A DNA stretch of 64,000 nucleotides, taken from the NCBI GenBank assembly GCA_902774245.1, contig CACYHQ010000001.1, positions 62,001-126,000 on the forward strand. Reading direction: 5' to 3'. Positions 15,666 to 24,482 of the stretch are shown here, piece after piece. The DNA is from an uncultured bacterium. GTDB lineage: Bacteria > Verrucomicrobiota > Lentisphaeria > Victivallales > UBA1829. Below the pieces are notes generated by a model. The model had not been told where the DNA came from. It saw nothing but the letters and a program-made list of their open reading frames with translations, and did not search any database. The position numbers and the translations under genes are program-made. Numbering within the stretch: position 1 is the stretch's first letter; every line of letters starts with the position of its first letter.

Positions 15666-15777
15666 TCCGGCAAGCGAATGATTTACTCCAACATACATTT
15701 CCATGTGGATCATTCCTTGGAAAAAAATGAACTCCTGCCAAACCGCGGGAAAACGGCGGCTTCCCCAGGTGTTCCGC

Positions 15778-15805
15778 TTGACTTTACGGCATTTTGCAGT
15801 ATATT
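15778..15805 (+). promoter_or_regulatory. Promoter of the XRE/cupin/ligase locus
   Basis: TTGACT and TATATT are separated by 16 bases, 43 bases before the ATG of the XRE fragment at 15849. Confidence 0.65.
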
Positions 15806-15848
15806 ATAGTTTACCCGTTTTTATCTCAATCACTTTGGACAACGAAAG

Positions 15849-16022
15849 ATGGAAAACAAACTTCAGCAAATCGGCAGTCGCATTCGCGACATCCGTCAGA
15901 TCATGGAAATCTCCGAAGAGGAAATGGCCAAGGTCACGGGCGTCACCGTAGAAGAATACCGGAAGCATGAAGACGGTCTCGTTGAAAGTCCGTTCGCCTT
16001 CCTTTACCTCTGCGCGGAGCAA
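15849..16022 (+). pseudogene. XRE helix-turn-helix N-terminal fragment, cut off from its cupin domain
   Basis: From the ATG at 15849 the frame encodes a clear XRE-type domain (IGSRIRDIRQIMEISEEEM, VTGVTVEEYRKHEDG, FAFLYLCAE). It matches the start of bacterial XRE-cupin regulators linked to acyl-CoA synthetases. Those proteins continue with about 20 more residues into a TRKGxGLPIKRR segment. Here that segment (NITRKGGGMPIKRR) appears immediately but in the +1 frame, so about 20 codons plus a frame offset are missing. The original frame then runs on as an artificial open frame to 18869. Confidence 0.7.
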
Positions 16023-16044
16023 CATCACGCGCAAGGGCGGCGGC

Positions 16045-18078
16045 ATGCCGATCAAGCGCCGCGAGGAGCTCGACTACCGTCACCTCGCGCCCCTGCTGAA
16101 AAAACGCAACACCGAGCCTCTGTTCGTCCGTGCCCAGCCGCAGGACGAAGGACTGCCGATCCACCTCACGACGCACCCCGGTCACGAGTTCGACTACGTG
16201 CTGTCCGGACGACTTCGCATCCAGCTCGGCGAAAAGATCGACGTGCTGAATCCCGGCGACAGCGTGCTGCTCGACTCCAGCCTGCCGCACGGCATGGTGG
16301 CCGCGGACGGCAAGCCCTGCGAATTTCTCGCGATCGTCATGTACGGCGAAGGTACCGAGGCTCCGGCTCCCGCGCCCGCCCCGGTCGCGCACGTCGCCGA
16401 GGAAAACGGCTCCGAAGGCCGCCTGCTGTATCAGGACTACCTCGACGCGGAGTTCGACGAGAACGGCATCCTGAACAAGGTCAAGTTCCACTATCCCGAC
16501 ACCTTCAACTTCGCATACGACGTGCTGGACCGCCTGGCAGAAAAGACGCCCGACAAGGTCGCGCTCTCCTGGCTCAGCCGCAACCACGAACACCGCGAAT
16601 TCACGTTCAGGCAGATCGCCGACATGTCCTGCCAGGCCGCGAACTACCTCGTTTCGCTCGGCATCAAAAAAGGCGACCGCGTGATGATGGTGCTGCGCCG
16701 CAACTGGCAGTTCTGGGTCCTCATGAACGCCCTGCACCGGATCGGCGCGGTGGCGGTGCTCGCCCCGAACCAGCTCCTCGTGCACGATTTCCAGTACCGG
16801 TTCGACAAGGCCGGCATCCGCGCGATCATCTGTACCTCGGACGGCGAGGTCCTCGAGCAGGCCGATGCCGCGGCGAACCTCTGCAAGTCCGTCGAATTCC
16901 GCATCGCCACCAACGGTACGCGCCTCGGCTGGCTCGACTTCGACGCCTCGCTCGAACGCTACAGCACGGTCTTCAAACGCCCCGCCGGCCTGAAGGCGAC
17001 CGACCTGATGCTGATGTTCTTCAGCTCCGGCACGACCGGCTATCCGAAGATCGTCACGCACTTTTTCTCCTACCCGCTCGGGCACATCATCACCGCCCGC
17101 TGGTGGCACTGCGTGGACCCGAACGGCCTGCACCTGACCATTTCCGACACCGGCTGGGCGAAGGCCATGTGGGGCAAGCTCTACGGCCAGTGGCTCTGCG
17201 AGGCTCCGCTCTTCGTCTACGACTTCGACCGCTTCAGCGCCGCCGACATCATGCCGCTCTTCAAGCAGTTCGGCATCACCACGTTCTGCGCGCCGCCGAC
17301 CATGTACCGCTTCTTCATCCGCGAAGACCTCTCCCACTACGATTTCTCCACGCTCAAACACACCACCATGGCGGGCGAGGCGCTGAATCCCGAGGTCTTC
17401 AACCAGTTCCTGCGGCAGACCGGCCACAAGATGATGGAGGGCTTCGGACAGACCGAAAGCACCATGATCATCGGCAACATCAACGGCATGGAACCTCATC
17501 CCGGCTCCATGGGCAAGCCCTCTCCCATGTACCCGGTCGAACTCTTCGACCACGACTGCAAGCCGGTCAAGCAGGGCGAGGTCGGCGAGATCGTGATCAA
17601 GGCGGAACCGGGCGAGATCCCCGGACTCTTCGTCGGTTACTACGGCGACGAGGAGGCCACGCACAACGCCTGGCACGACGGCTATTATCACACCGGCGAC
17701 ACCGCCTGGGTCGACGAGGCCGGCTATTACTGGTACGTCGGACGCACCGACGACCTCATCAAGTCCTCCGGCTACCGCATCGGCCCGTTCGAGGTCGAAA
17801 ACGCCATCATGGAGCTGCCCTATGTACTCGAATGCGCCGTGGTCGGCGTGCCCGATCCCACCCGCGGACAGGTCGTGAAGGCGTACATCGTCCTGACGAA
17901 GGACAAACAGCCGAGCGAAGAGCTGAAGAAGGAGATCCAGGACTACGTGAAGAAGAACACCGCGCCGTACAAGTACCCGCGCAAGATCGACTTCCTCACC
18001 GAACTCCCGAAGACCGTCAGCGGCAAGATCCGCCGTTCCGCGCTCCGTCAGCTCGGCGACCAACCCGCGCAGAAGTAA
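16045..18078 (+). CDS. Cupin-acyl-CoA synthetase fusion (AMP-forming ligase)
   Basis: This is a 677-residue protein from ATG 16045. Residues 1-105 hold a cupin sensor domain (PIHLTTHPGHEFDYVLSG, LNPGDSVLLDSSLPHGM). An Ala/Pro linker near 106-118 joins it to an ANL-superfamily ligase: P-loop FFSSGTTGYPKIV, GFGQTESTMI, YHTGDTAW, and the C-terminal KTVSGKIRR with the catalytic Lys. It resembles acetate/medium-chain acyl-CoA synthetases. The SD (AAGGGCGG) is weak, so translation may depend on the upstream XRE fragment. A strong terminator follows. In relatives I recall, the XRE-cupin and the ligase are adjacent genes; fusion here could let a bound ligand control the ligase. Confidence 0.85.
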   Translation: MPIKRREELDYRHLAPLLKKRNTEPLFVRAQPQDEGLPIHLTTHPGHEFDYVLSGRLRIQLGEKIDVLNPGDSVLLDSSLPHGMVAADGKPCEFLAIVMYGEGTEAPAPAPAPVAHVAEENGSEGRLLYQDYLDAEFDENGILNKVKFHYPDTFNFAYDVLDRLAEKTPDKVALSWLSRNHEHREFTFRQIADMSCQAANYLVSLGIKKGDRVMMVLRRNWQFWVLMNALHRIGAVAVLAPNQLLVHDFQYRFDKAGIRAIICTSDGEVLEQADAAANLCKSVEFRIATNGTRLGWLDFDASLERYSTVFKRPAGLKATDLMLMFFSSGTTGYPKIVTHFFSYPLGHIITARWWHCVDPNGLHLTISDTGWAKAMWGKLYGQWLCEAPLFVYDFDRFSAADIMPLFKQFGITTFCAPPTMYRFFIREDLSHYDFSTLKHTTMAGEALNPEVFNQFLRQTGHKMMEGFGQTESTMIIGNINGMEPHPGSMGKPSPMYPVELFDHDCKPVKQGEVGEIVIKAEPGEIPGLFVGYYGDEEATHNAWHDGYYHTGDTAWVDEAGYYWYVGRTDDLIKSSGYRIGPFEVENAIMELPYVLECAVVGVPDPTRGQVVKAYIVLTKDKQPSEELKKEIQDYVKKNTAPYKYPRKIDFLTELPKTVSGKIRRSALRQLGDQPAQK

Positions 18079-18121
18079 GTCTGAGCTTCTGCAAGCTCGA
18101 ACATGCACATCCCAAAATTAC

Positions 18122-18159
18122 AAAAGCCTGCCCCGCTCAAAAAACGGGACAGGCTTTTT
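18122..18159 (+). terminator. Terminator of the cupin-ligase gene
   Basis: AAAAGCCTGcCCCG / CGGGaCAGGCTTTT with a 9-base loop and a T5 tail. Because A-rich sequence precedes the stem, it could also act in reverse. Confidence 0.9.
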
Positions 18160-18202
18160 CGTTATCGGCAGCTGTTTCCATTCCGTCTTTTCATGCTCTC
18201 AC

Positions 18203-18262
18203 GCAGCAGAGTTGCTGCCTCAGCACGGCTTGGCGTGTGCGCGAGCGTAGCCGCGCACTGCT
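18203..18262 (+). repeat. Intergenic stem-loop repeat, copy A
   Basis: GCAGCA/TGCTGC is followed by CTCAG, then GTGCGCG - AGCGTAGC - CGCGCAC (18237-18258) is followed by TGCTAC. The layout of a 7-bp stem starting GTG, an 8-base AGC-type loop and CAC then TGC is shared with four other loci in the window. Confidence 0.65.
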
Positions 18263-18389
18263 ACAACACAGCTTGCTGTGTCCCCGTATTGGAAACGGTA
18301 CGGGGACTTTCTTTCACGTTAAGAAACTCCGGGAGGCTGGCCGGATTCCGCGATTATCCGTTTTTTTTCCGGATTTTTCGGTTTTACTC

Positions 18390-18418
18390 TTGTTTTTCTC
18401 CGGTTTTTCGGGTATAAT
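18390..18418 (+). promoter_or_regulatory. Promoter of the receiver-domain gene
   Basis: TTGTTT and TATAAT are separated by 17 bases, 35 bases before the ATG at 18453. Confidence 0.7.
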
Positions 18419-18452
18419 ATTGTGTGTGTTTTTACCGAAGGAACAAAACCCG

Positions 18453-18869
18453 ATGACTGAACCGGAAGCATTGCCGAGAGGCACCGAAACACTGCTGATC
18501 GTGGACGATCAGGAAACCGTCTGGGATTTCCTGATCGAGGCGTTGCAGAACCTCGGATACTCCGTCCTCCTCGCCGAGAACGGAGAGGACGCCGTCGCCA
18601 TCTACCGCGACAACCCGAGTCAGATCGACCTGGTCCTGCTCGACATGGTCATGCCGCGTCTCGGCGGACACGGCACGTTCTACCAGATCCGCGCCATCGA
18701 CCCGGATGCGAAGATCCTACTGTCCAGCGGATTCGTGCAGGAGGGCGCCGTGCAGGACCTCCTCGACAACGGTGCCGCCGGGTTCATCGCGAAACCCCAC
18801 CGTCTGCCGAAGCTCACACGTGCCATCCGCGATGTTCTGGACGGGAAGCCGGTCGCCGGTCAGATTTAG
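18453..18869 (+). CDS. Stand-alone CheY-like receiver domain protein
   Basis: This 138-residue response regulator has no output domain. It shows the acidic pair Asp18/Asp19, the phospho-acceptor Asp64 in VLLDMVMP, the Ser91/Ser92 position and Lys114-Pro115. The ATG at 18453 is preceded by GAAGGAAC at 8 bases and by a good promoter. No histidine kinase lies nearby, so it likely acts by protein contact with an orphan or hybrid kinase system. It shares its frame with a long artificial open frame from 15849, but promoter and SD support the internal start. Confidence 0.9.
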   Translation: MTEPEALPRGTETLLIVDDQETVWDFLIEALQNLGYSVLLAENGEDAVAIYRDNPSQIDLVLLDMVMPRLGGHGTFYQIRAIDPDAKILLSSGFVQEGAVQDLLDNGAAGFIAKPHRLPKLTRAIRDVLDGKPVAGQI

Positions 18870-18889
18870 CGCGGCAAGTGGTGTTCTCC

Positions 18890-18954
18890 GTGTCCGAGCG
18901 CAGCCGGCCACACTGCAAGCGGTGCTGATACTGTGCGTGGCTCTGCTCGCGCAC
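18890..18954 (+). repeat. Intergenic stem-loop repeat, copy B (two hairpins)
   Basis: GTGTCCG - AGCGCAGC - CGGCCACAC (with a 2-base bulge) is followed by TGC. Next, GTGCGTG - GCTCTGCT - CGCGCAC has one G-T pair. Same layout as copies A, C, D and E; it sits right after the receiver gene. Confidence 0.6.
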
Positions 18955-18985
18955 GAAAAACCTCCATAATTTTCCCGGAATCGAC

Positions 18986-19013
18986 TGGAAAAAACGGAAA
19001 AATGGGCTACTTT
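18986..19013 (+). promoter_or_regulatory. Probable promoter of the TPR lipoprotein-dnaG operon
   Basis: TGGAAA and TACTTT are separated by 16 bases, with GGGC before the -10 box. The -35 box is a weak match. Confidence 0.4.
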
Positions 19014-19045
19014 AAAATGGGATTGGAAAAGGAGAATTCACGCCG

Positions 19046-19804
19046 ATGAAATACACGAGATCGCTTCACATAGTCTGTTTCGCCGCCGTCTGCGCGGCTT
19101 TCCTGCTGACCGCCTGCGGACCCGAACCGACCGCCGACGAATGGATGCGCCGTTCCCTGGCCTCCGCGAAAGATGCGAAATGGGGCCGCGCGCTCGACCA
19201 GGCCGAAAACGCCGTGGAAAAAGCGCCCGGCGACACGCTCGCGAACGTACTGTACGCCATCGCGCTTGAGAACAACGACCGTCCCGAGGAGGCGCTGAAC
19301 GCGGCAAGCCGCGCGGGCGCCGATACCTCCAGCTTCATCGCGCAGTACACGCTCGGACGTCTCTATGTCCGCCAGCAGAAGTACGACAGCAGCATCAAGC
19401 CGCTGACACGCGCGCTGGAACTGCGTCCCGACGACGCGAACACGCTCATCCTGCTCGCGCGCGCCAAACTGCGCCTGAACACCGAGGACGCGCTGAACCT
19501 CACCAGACGTCTCCTCGACCTCCCGCAGTTCAAGCAGTCCCCGGTCGTCTACAACGAGCTCGGCGTCATCCTGGTCCTGAAGGGCGAGGCCCGCCGCGCC
19601 GCCGCGCTGTTCAGCACCGCGCTTTCCCTCGACGCGGACAATCCGCACCTGCACCTGAACAACGCCATCCTCCAGGACTACTACCTCGGCGACCTCATGA
19701 AGGCGCGCCAGTATTACAACTCCTTCCTGCGGCTTTCCGCCAACCGCCGTGAACTCCTCGACGAATACAAGGAAGTTCAGACGCGCCTGGAAATCATCCG
19801 CTGA
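19046..19804 (+). CDS. TPR-repeat lipoprotein
   Basis: This 252-residue protein has a lipoprotein signal (hydrophobic FAAVCAAFLLTAC, lipobox LTAC with Cys near residue 24). The rest is a helical solenoid of TPR-like units, such as ANVLYAIALENNDRPEEALNAA, YTLGRLYVRQQKYDSSIKPL (in parts) and YNELGVILVLKGEARRAAALF. It probably serves as a periplasmic scaffold, perhaps in outer-membrane or secretion assembly. dnaG starts 9 bases after its stop, though the functions look unrelated. Confidence 0.88.
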   Translation: MKYTRSLHIVCFAAVCAAFLLTACGPEPTADEWMRRSLASAKDAKWGRALDQAENAVEKAPGDTLANVLYAIALENNDRPEEALNAASRAGADTSSFIAQYTLGRLYVRQQKYDSSIKPLTRALELRPDDANTLILLARAKLRLNTEDALNLTRRLLDLPQFKQSPVVYNELGVILVLKGEARRAAALFSTALSLDADNPHLHLNNAILQDYYLGDLMKARQYYNSFLRLSANRRELLDEYKEVQTRLEIIR

Positions 19805-19813
19805 CATCCGGCC

Positions 19814-21775
19814 ATGCCCCGCTATATCCCGGACGACGTACTGGACCAGATTCGGCTGCGCGCCGACATCGTGGACGTCGTGCAATCGTACGTCCCCACG
19901 CTGAAAAAAGCAGGCCCGTCCGCATGGAAGGCGTGCTGCCCGTTCCACCACGAGAAGACCCCGTCGTTCACGGTCAACACGGACCGCCAGTATTTCAAGT
20001 GTTTCGGCTGCGGCAAGGGAGGCGACGTCTTCAAGTTCGTCATGGAGCTGGAGAACCTCGATTTCACCTCGGCCGCCGAACAGCTCGCAAAAAAATACGG
20101 CATCATCATCCCGGAGACGCCCGCGCGGCGCGGATTCGGCGGAAGCAGGCACGAAAACCTCGACGGCCAGCCCGAATACGGCACGCGCGAACGCCTCTGC
20201 ACTCTGCACGAAAAGCTCGCGAAATTCTACCGCGAATATCTGCTCGGACACCCCGACGGACCCGTTGCGACGTATTTCCGCACGCGCGGCATCCCGGACG
20301 ACGTCGCGGACAAGTTCTGCATCGGGGCTTCGCCGGACAGCTGGGACGCCGCCATCCAGTTCGCACATAAGGAGGGGTTCGTCGATCAGGAATTGCGCGA
20401 CTCCGGCATCGTCTCCAGTAAGGACGAGAACCAGTCGCACATCTATGACCGTTTCCGCAACCGCCTGATGTTTCCGATCTGGAACGAATCCGGGCGAATC
20501 GTCGGGTTTAGCGCGCGGTCCGTGGAGGCCGATCCGCAGGGCTGGAAATACGTGAACACCCCCGATTCCCCGATCTTCCACAAGGGGCGGCTGCTCTATG
20601 CGCTGAATTTCGCGCGCACGTCCATCCCGAAGGCCGGAGCCGTCGTCCTCTGCGAGGGCCAGCTCGACGCCATCGCAATGCACCGCGCGGGCGTGACGCA
20701 CGCTGTCGCGCCGCAGGGCACCGCTTTCACCGCCGACCAGGCGACCATCCTGAAACGCCACACCTCGACCGCCATCCTCGCCACCGACAACGACAACGCC
20801 GGGCGCGAAGCGGTCTTCAAGGACGCCGCAATCCTCCTGCCGCTCGGATTCAACGTGAAAGTCGTGCGGTACCCCGGCGCGAAGGACGCCGACGAAACGC
20901 TCTCCAAATTCGGGGCCGACGCCCTCGCCGGAGCCGTCCGCGACGCCGCCGATTTCTTCGAGTTCGCGCTCGAACACGCCCTGTCGAACGTCGACCCGTC
21001 CACGCCCGCCGGTCGCGCCGCCGCCGCGAACGACGTGATCTACTGGATGATCCAGCTCGAAAACGAGGTTACGCGCGAGTTCTATTTCGACTGGCTCGCG
21101 AAGAAGCTCAACGTCCCGCTGTCCTCCGTCGAAAAAGTCGCGGAGCGCCGCCTCTTCGACGGCGCGCGCCATCCGGCGAACACGGTACGGCGGCAGGCCA
21201 ACGCGGCCCCTCCCCCGAAGCCACGCAACACCTCGCTCGAAAACGCCGTGTACGAACTGCTCGTCCTGATGCTGGATTCGGAGGAATACACGCAGAAGGC
21301 GGTCGACGACCTGCCCGAAAACTCGCTCGGCGATTCCGTCCCGGGCAGAGCCGCCGAGGCACTGCTCCAGAGCGCCATGAACGGCGAATGGAAGGACGCG
21401 CCCTCCTCCATCCTGACCTCGCTCGAAATGGAGGGCGCGGACGTTTCCAAGCTCGTCGAGGCGCTCGACCTGGCCGCCGGACACGCCGCCGAACGCGCCG
21501 CCATCGAAGCCGCGCGCGAGGAAGGAAAAGACGCACCCCCGGCCTCCTGCCCGGCCGCCGATCCCGAACTCAGCAAAAAGTTCTTCCGCAACACCTACAA
21601 TTCGAGTGTGCGCCTGATCCTGACCGATTATTACCAGCGGAAACGCGCCGATCTGCTCGCTCAGATCAAAGCGCTCGCGCCGGACGCCCCGGAACGCGCC
21701 GCGCTGTTCAAGGAGATCAACGACATCTCCGCCGCGCTCCTCAAACTCCCGGCGCGCTTCAAAGTCGTCATTTAA
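19814..21775 (+). CDS. dnaG: DNA primase DnaG
   Basis: This is a 653-residue primase that makes RNA primers at replication forks. The N-terminal CHC2 zinc ribbon has Cys42, His45, Cys63 and Cys66. The TOPRIM core shows the conserved Glu in VVLCEGQLDAIAMHRAG and the acidic pair in ATDNDNAGREAV. The C-terminal helical part should bind DnaB helicase. Length is within the family range. Upstream spacing suggests co-transcription with the TPR lipoprotein; a terminator follows. Confidence 0.96.
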   Translation: MPRYIPDDVLDQIRLRADIVDVVQSYVPTLKKAGPSAWKACCPFHHEKTPSFTVNTDRQYFKCFGCGKGGDVFKFVMELENLDFTSAAEQLAKKYGIIIPETPARRGFGGSRHENLDGQPEYGTRERLCTLHEKLAKFYREYLLGHPDGPVATYFRTRGIPDDVADKFCIGASPDSWDAAIQFAHKEGFVDQELRDSGIVSSKDENQSHIYDRFRNRLMFPIWNESGRIVGFSARSVEADPQGWKYVNTPDSPIFHKGRLLYALNFARTSIPKAGAVVLCEGQLDAIAMHRAGVTHAVAPQGTAFTADQATILKRHTSTAILATDNDNAGREAVFKDAAILLPLGFNVKVVRYPGAKDADETLSKFGADALAGAVRDAADFFEFALEHALSNVDPSTPAGRAAAANDVIYWMIQLENEVTREFYFDWLAKKLNVPLSSVEKVAERRLFDGARHPANTVRRQANAAPPPKPRNTSLENAVYELLVLMLDSEEYTQKAVDDLPENSLGDSVPGRAAEALLQSAMNGEWKDAPSSILTSLEMEGADVSKLVEALDLAAGHAAERAAIEAAREEGKDAPPASCPAADPELSKKFFRNTYNSSVRLILTDYYQRKRADLLAQIKALAPDAPERAALFKEINDISAALLKLPARFKVVI

Positions 21776-21776
21776 G

Positions 21777-21830
21777 CGGAATCGACCTCGATTTCAGGGG
21801 CTTTCTTTTTCGATTCCGGCGTCTTTTTTC
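21777..21830 (+). terminator. Probable terminator after dnaG
   Basis: CGGAATCG / CGATTCCG stem with a 26-base loop, followed by GCG and a T6 tract. The long loop lowers confidence. Confidence 0.5.
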
Positions 21831-21853
21831 TTCATTTTTTATGCCGGATGCGG

Positions 21854-21883
21854 TTGACTTTTTTTGTTTCAGGACTACATTAT
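21854..21883 (+). promoter_or_regulatory. Probable promoter of the GH51 gene
   Basis: TTGACT is followed after 16 bases by TACATT, or after 18 by CATTAT. About 40 bases before the ATG. Confidence 0.5.
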
Positions 21884-21922
21884 TCAAAAACGAAACAACA
21901 AACCACAGAAAGGTAGAACTAT

Positions 21923-24391
21923 ATGCTGAAAAACCTCTCCGTCTCCCTCCTCGCCGCATCGACGGCCGCCGCGCTCCTCGCGGCTTGTTCCTCCGCCGAA
22001 GCCGCCCCCGACAAGCAGCCCGAAGGTGTGATCCGCATCGACACCGCGCACCCCGGCGCGAAGATCAGCCCTCTGCTCTACGGCATCTTCTTCGAGGAGA
22101 TCAACCGCGCCGGCGAAGGCGGCATCTACGCCGAAATGATCCAGAACCGCTCGTTCGAGGACAACACGTCCTTCCCGGTTGCCTGGTTCTCCGACAAAGC
22201 CGACATCTCCCTCGACCGCACCTCCGCGATCCATGCAAACAACCCGACCGCGCTGAAAGTCGTCGCGCAGGCTGGCGGACGCGTGATGAACCGCGGATTC
22301 GTCGGCGGACCGCAGGGCGGCAGACCGCACGGCGCGGACCGCCGCTGGCAGGATAACGCCGCCGGACAGCCCGCCCAGCTCTTCATTGAGGCGAGCGCCG
22401 AATACGACCTCACGCTGTACGCGCGTTCCGAGAAGGGCGGCGAACGTCTCGACATCTCCCTCGTCGGCGGCGAGGGCAAGATTCTCGCGCACAACAGTAT
22501 CACCCCGTCGAAGGAATGGCGCAAGTACACGCTCCTCCTGACAGCCCAGCGCACCGACACGAACGCCCAGCTCGTGATCTCCAGCGCCAAGGCCGCCACC
22601 TACTGGCTCGACATGGTCTCCCTCTTCCCCCGCCGCACTTGGAATAACCGTAAAAACGGCCTCCGTCCCGACCTCATGAAGATGGTCGCCGCTATGAAGC
22701 CCGCGTTCGTGCGCTTCCCCGGCGGCTGCTTCGTGGAAGGACGCGGCATCGAAAACCGCGCGATCTGGAAGAACTCCGTCGGCCCGGTCGAACAGCGCGT
22801 CGGCCAGTGGTGCATCTGGCAGTACGAGGCAAGCAACGGCCTCGGCTACCATGAATACCTTCAGATGTGTGAAGACCTCGGCGCTGAACCGCTCTTCGTC
22901 ATCAACTGCGGCATGGGCCACGAAACGCGCAACGGCCGCGACACCATGTACAACGTCCCGATGAACGAGATGCAGCCTTTCGTGCAGGACGCCCTCGACG
23001 CCATCGAGTACGCCAACGGGCCCGTCACATCCAAGTGGGGCGCCGAACGCGCCAAAAACGGACATCCCGCGCCGTTCAACATGAAGTACATCGAGATCGG
23101 AAACGAGAACGGCGGCGCGGCCTACGCCGAACGCTACGCCCTCATGGCGAAAGCCATCCTCGAGAAATACCCGAAGATGCGCCTCGTGGCGAACGAAGCC
23201 ACCAACGGATTCAAGAACGACATCCTCGATCCGCACATGTACTCCGATTCCGCCGCGTTCCGCCGCGACGCCACACGTTTCGACAACCAGGACCGCAAGG
23301 GTCCCGAGATCTACTTCGGCGAATACGCCGTGACCAGCGGATCCGGCAAGGGCAACCTCAACGCCGCGCTCGGCGAGGCCGCCTTCATGACCGGACTCGA
23401 ACGCAACGGCGACATCGTGATCATGAGCTCCTACGCGCCGCTCTTCCGCCGCGCCGGATGGGAGACCTGGAACCCGGACGCCATCGTCTTCGACCAGAGC
23501 CGCGTCTTCGGCACGCCGTCCTACTGGACGCAGGTCATGTTCGCGAACAACCGCGCCGACCAGAATCTCGACCTGACGCTCACCGTCGCGGAAGAACACC
23601 AGAACACCTTCAAAGGCTTCGTCGGCCTCGGCTCCTGGGAAACGAAGGTCGCCTACAAGGACCTGAAGATCACGCAGGGCGACAAGGTCCTCGCCGCGCC
23701 CGAATTCAAGACCGGACTCGACGGCGTCATGCCCATTCGCGGCCAGTGGCTCGCCCAGAACGGCGAACTCACGCAGTCCACGCTTGACACCGACACCCTC
23801 GCCATCATCGGCGAACCCGAATGGGAAGAGTACACGATCTCCGTCAAGGCGAAGAAGATCGAAGGCAACGAAGGTTTCCTCATCGGTTTTGCCATGCCAA
23901 ACGCCGAGACCAAGAGCTGGCTCAACCTCGGCGGCTGGGGCAACACCGATCACGGCATTGAGCATCCCGACACCCCGACGCGCCGTACCCGCGGCGTCAT
24001 CGAGACAGGAAAATGGTACGACATCCGCATCGACGTGAACAAGTCCAGCGTGGTGTGCAGCATCGACGGCAAGGTCGTCTTCGACCAGAAGATCCAGCAG
24101 AATTCCGCGTTCGCCGCCGTCGCCGGACTCGACCAGAAGACCGGCGAGACCATCCTGAAGTTCGTCAACTCCGACCGCGATCCGATCACGCTCACCATCG
24201 ACACCGGCGCGACGAAGTCCGCCACGGTCAAGGGCACGGCGGTCACGCTCGCGGGCGACGATCAGGCGTTGGAAAACACGTTCGAGGAACCGTTCCGCGT
24301 CGTCCCGAAGAAGAAGGAAATCCGCGCGAAATCCGACGATTTCCGCTACACCTTCCCCGCGAACTCCGTCACCATCCTCCGCTGGAAGTGA
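21923..24391 (+). CDS. GH51 alpha-L-arabinofuranosidase, lipoprotein
   Basis: This 822-residue enzyme removes terminal arabinofuranose from arabinan or arabinoxylan. A lipoprotein signal is present (LAASTAAALLAACSS, lipobox LAAC). The region ISPLLYGIFFEEINRAGEGGIYAEMIQNRSFED is typical when read in parts. Probable acid/base Glu lies in IEIGNENGG and the nucleophile Glu in IYFGEYAVTSG. An extra beta-sandwich (about residues 590-710) between the catalytic and C-terminal domains may bind carbohydrate. It has its own promoter, and its 3' region carries several hairpins and a strong terminator. Confidence 0.93.
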   Translation: MLKNLSVSLLAASTAAALLAACSSAEAAPDKQPEGVIRIDTAHPGAKISPLLYGIFFEEINRAGEGGIYAEMIQNRSFEDNTSFPVAWFSDKADISLDRTSAIHANNPTALKVVAQAGGRVMNRGFVGGPQGGRPHGADRRWQDNAAGQPAQLFIEASAEYDLTLYARSEKGGERLDISLVGGEGKILAHNSITPSKEWRKYTLLLTAQRTDTNAQLVISSAKAATYWLDMVSLFPRRTWNNRKNGLRPDLMKMVAAMKPAFVRFPGGCFVEGRGIENRAIWKNSVGPVEQRVGQWCIWQYEASNGLGYHEYLQMCEDLGAEPLFVINCGMGHETRNGRDTMYNVPMNEMQPFVQDALDAIEYANGPVTSKWGAERAKNGHPAPFNMKYIEIGNENGGAAYAERYALMAKAILEKYPKMRLVANEATNGFKNDILDPHMYSDSAAFRRDATRFDNQDRKGPEIYFGEYAVTSGSGKGNLNAALGEAAFMTGLERNGDIVIMSSYAPLFRRAGWETWNPDAIVFDQSRVFGTPSYWTQVMFANNRADQNLDLTLTVAEEHQNTFKGFVGLGSWETKVAYKDLKITQGDKVLAAPEFKTGLDGVMPIRGQWLAQNGELTQSTLDTDTLAIIGEPEWEEYTISVKAKKIEGNEGFLIGFAMPNAETKSWLNLGGWGNTDHGIEHPDTPTRRTRGVIETGKWYDIRIDVNKSSVVCSIDGKVVFDQKIQQNSAFAAVAGLDQKTGETILKFVNSDRDPITLTIDTGATKSATVKGTAVTLAGDDQALENTFEEPFRVVPKKKEIRAKSDDFRYTFPANSVTILRWK

Positions 24392-24393
24392 GG

Positions 24394-24470
24394 GGAGGAC
24401 AAGTCCTCCACTGCGGTAGTGCCGTGCTACGCGACGGCACGTGTTCTCGCGGAGCAGAACACTGCTTCAG
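24394..24470 (+). repeat. Intergenic stem-loop repeat, copy C (three hairpins)
   Basis: GGAGGAC-AA-GTCCTCC comes first. GTGCCGT - GCTACGCG - ACGGCAC follows, then GTGTTCT - CGCGGAGC - AGAACAC, which is followed by TGCTTCAG. Stems differ completely while loop type and trailing motif are kept, as in the other copies. Confidence 0.75.
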
Positions 24471-24482
24471 CACCGTTTGCGG

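Larger units (their letters stand above)
18079..18452. other. Intergenic region with terminator, stem-loop repeat and promoter
   Basis: This 374-base gap contains the terminator at 18122, a member of the stem-loop repeat family at 18203-18262, further hairpins (ACACAGC/GCTGTGT near 18266 and GTACGGGGAC-type near 18280-18310), and the promoter of the receiver gene at 18390. No open frame with an SD was found. Confidence 0.6.

Noticed and set aside
15960..16050. Programmed ribosomal frameshift joining the XRE domain to the cupin-ligase
   Set aside because: No slippery heptamer or downstream pseudoknot is visible, and about 20 family residues are missing at the junction, which a frameshift cannot explain. 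Deletion is simpler.
15849..18869. A 1006-codon open frame running from the XRE domain to the receiver protein
   Set aside because: Between about 16020 and 18450 it is a GC-rich shadow of the cupin-ligase frame. The sequence is Arg/Pro/His-rich without domains, and it crosses a strong terminator at 18122 and a promoter at 18390. Only its two ends are real.
19007..21484. An 825-codon frame opposite the TPR lipoprotein and dnaG
   Set aside because: It is antisense to dnaG, which has its zinc ribbon and TOPRIM motifs. The frame is open only because GC-rich third positions avoid stops.
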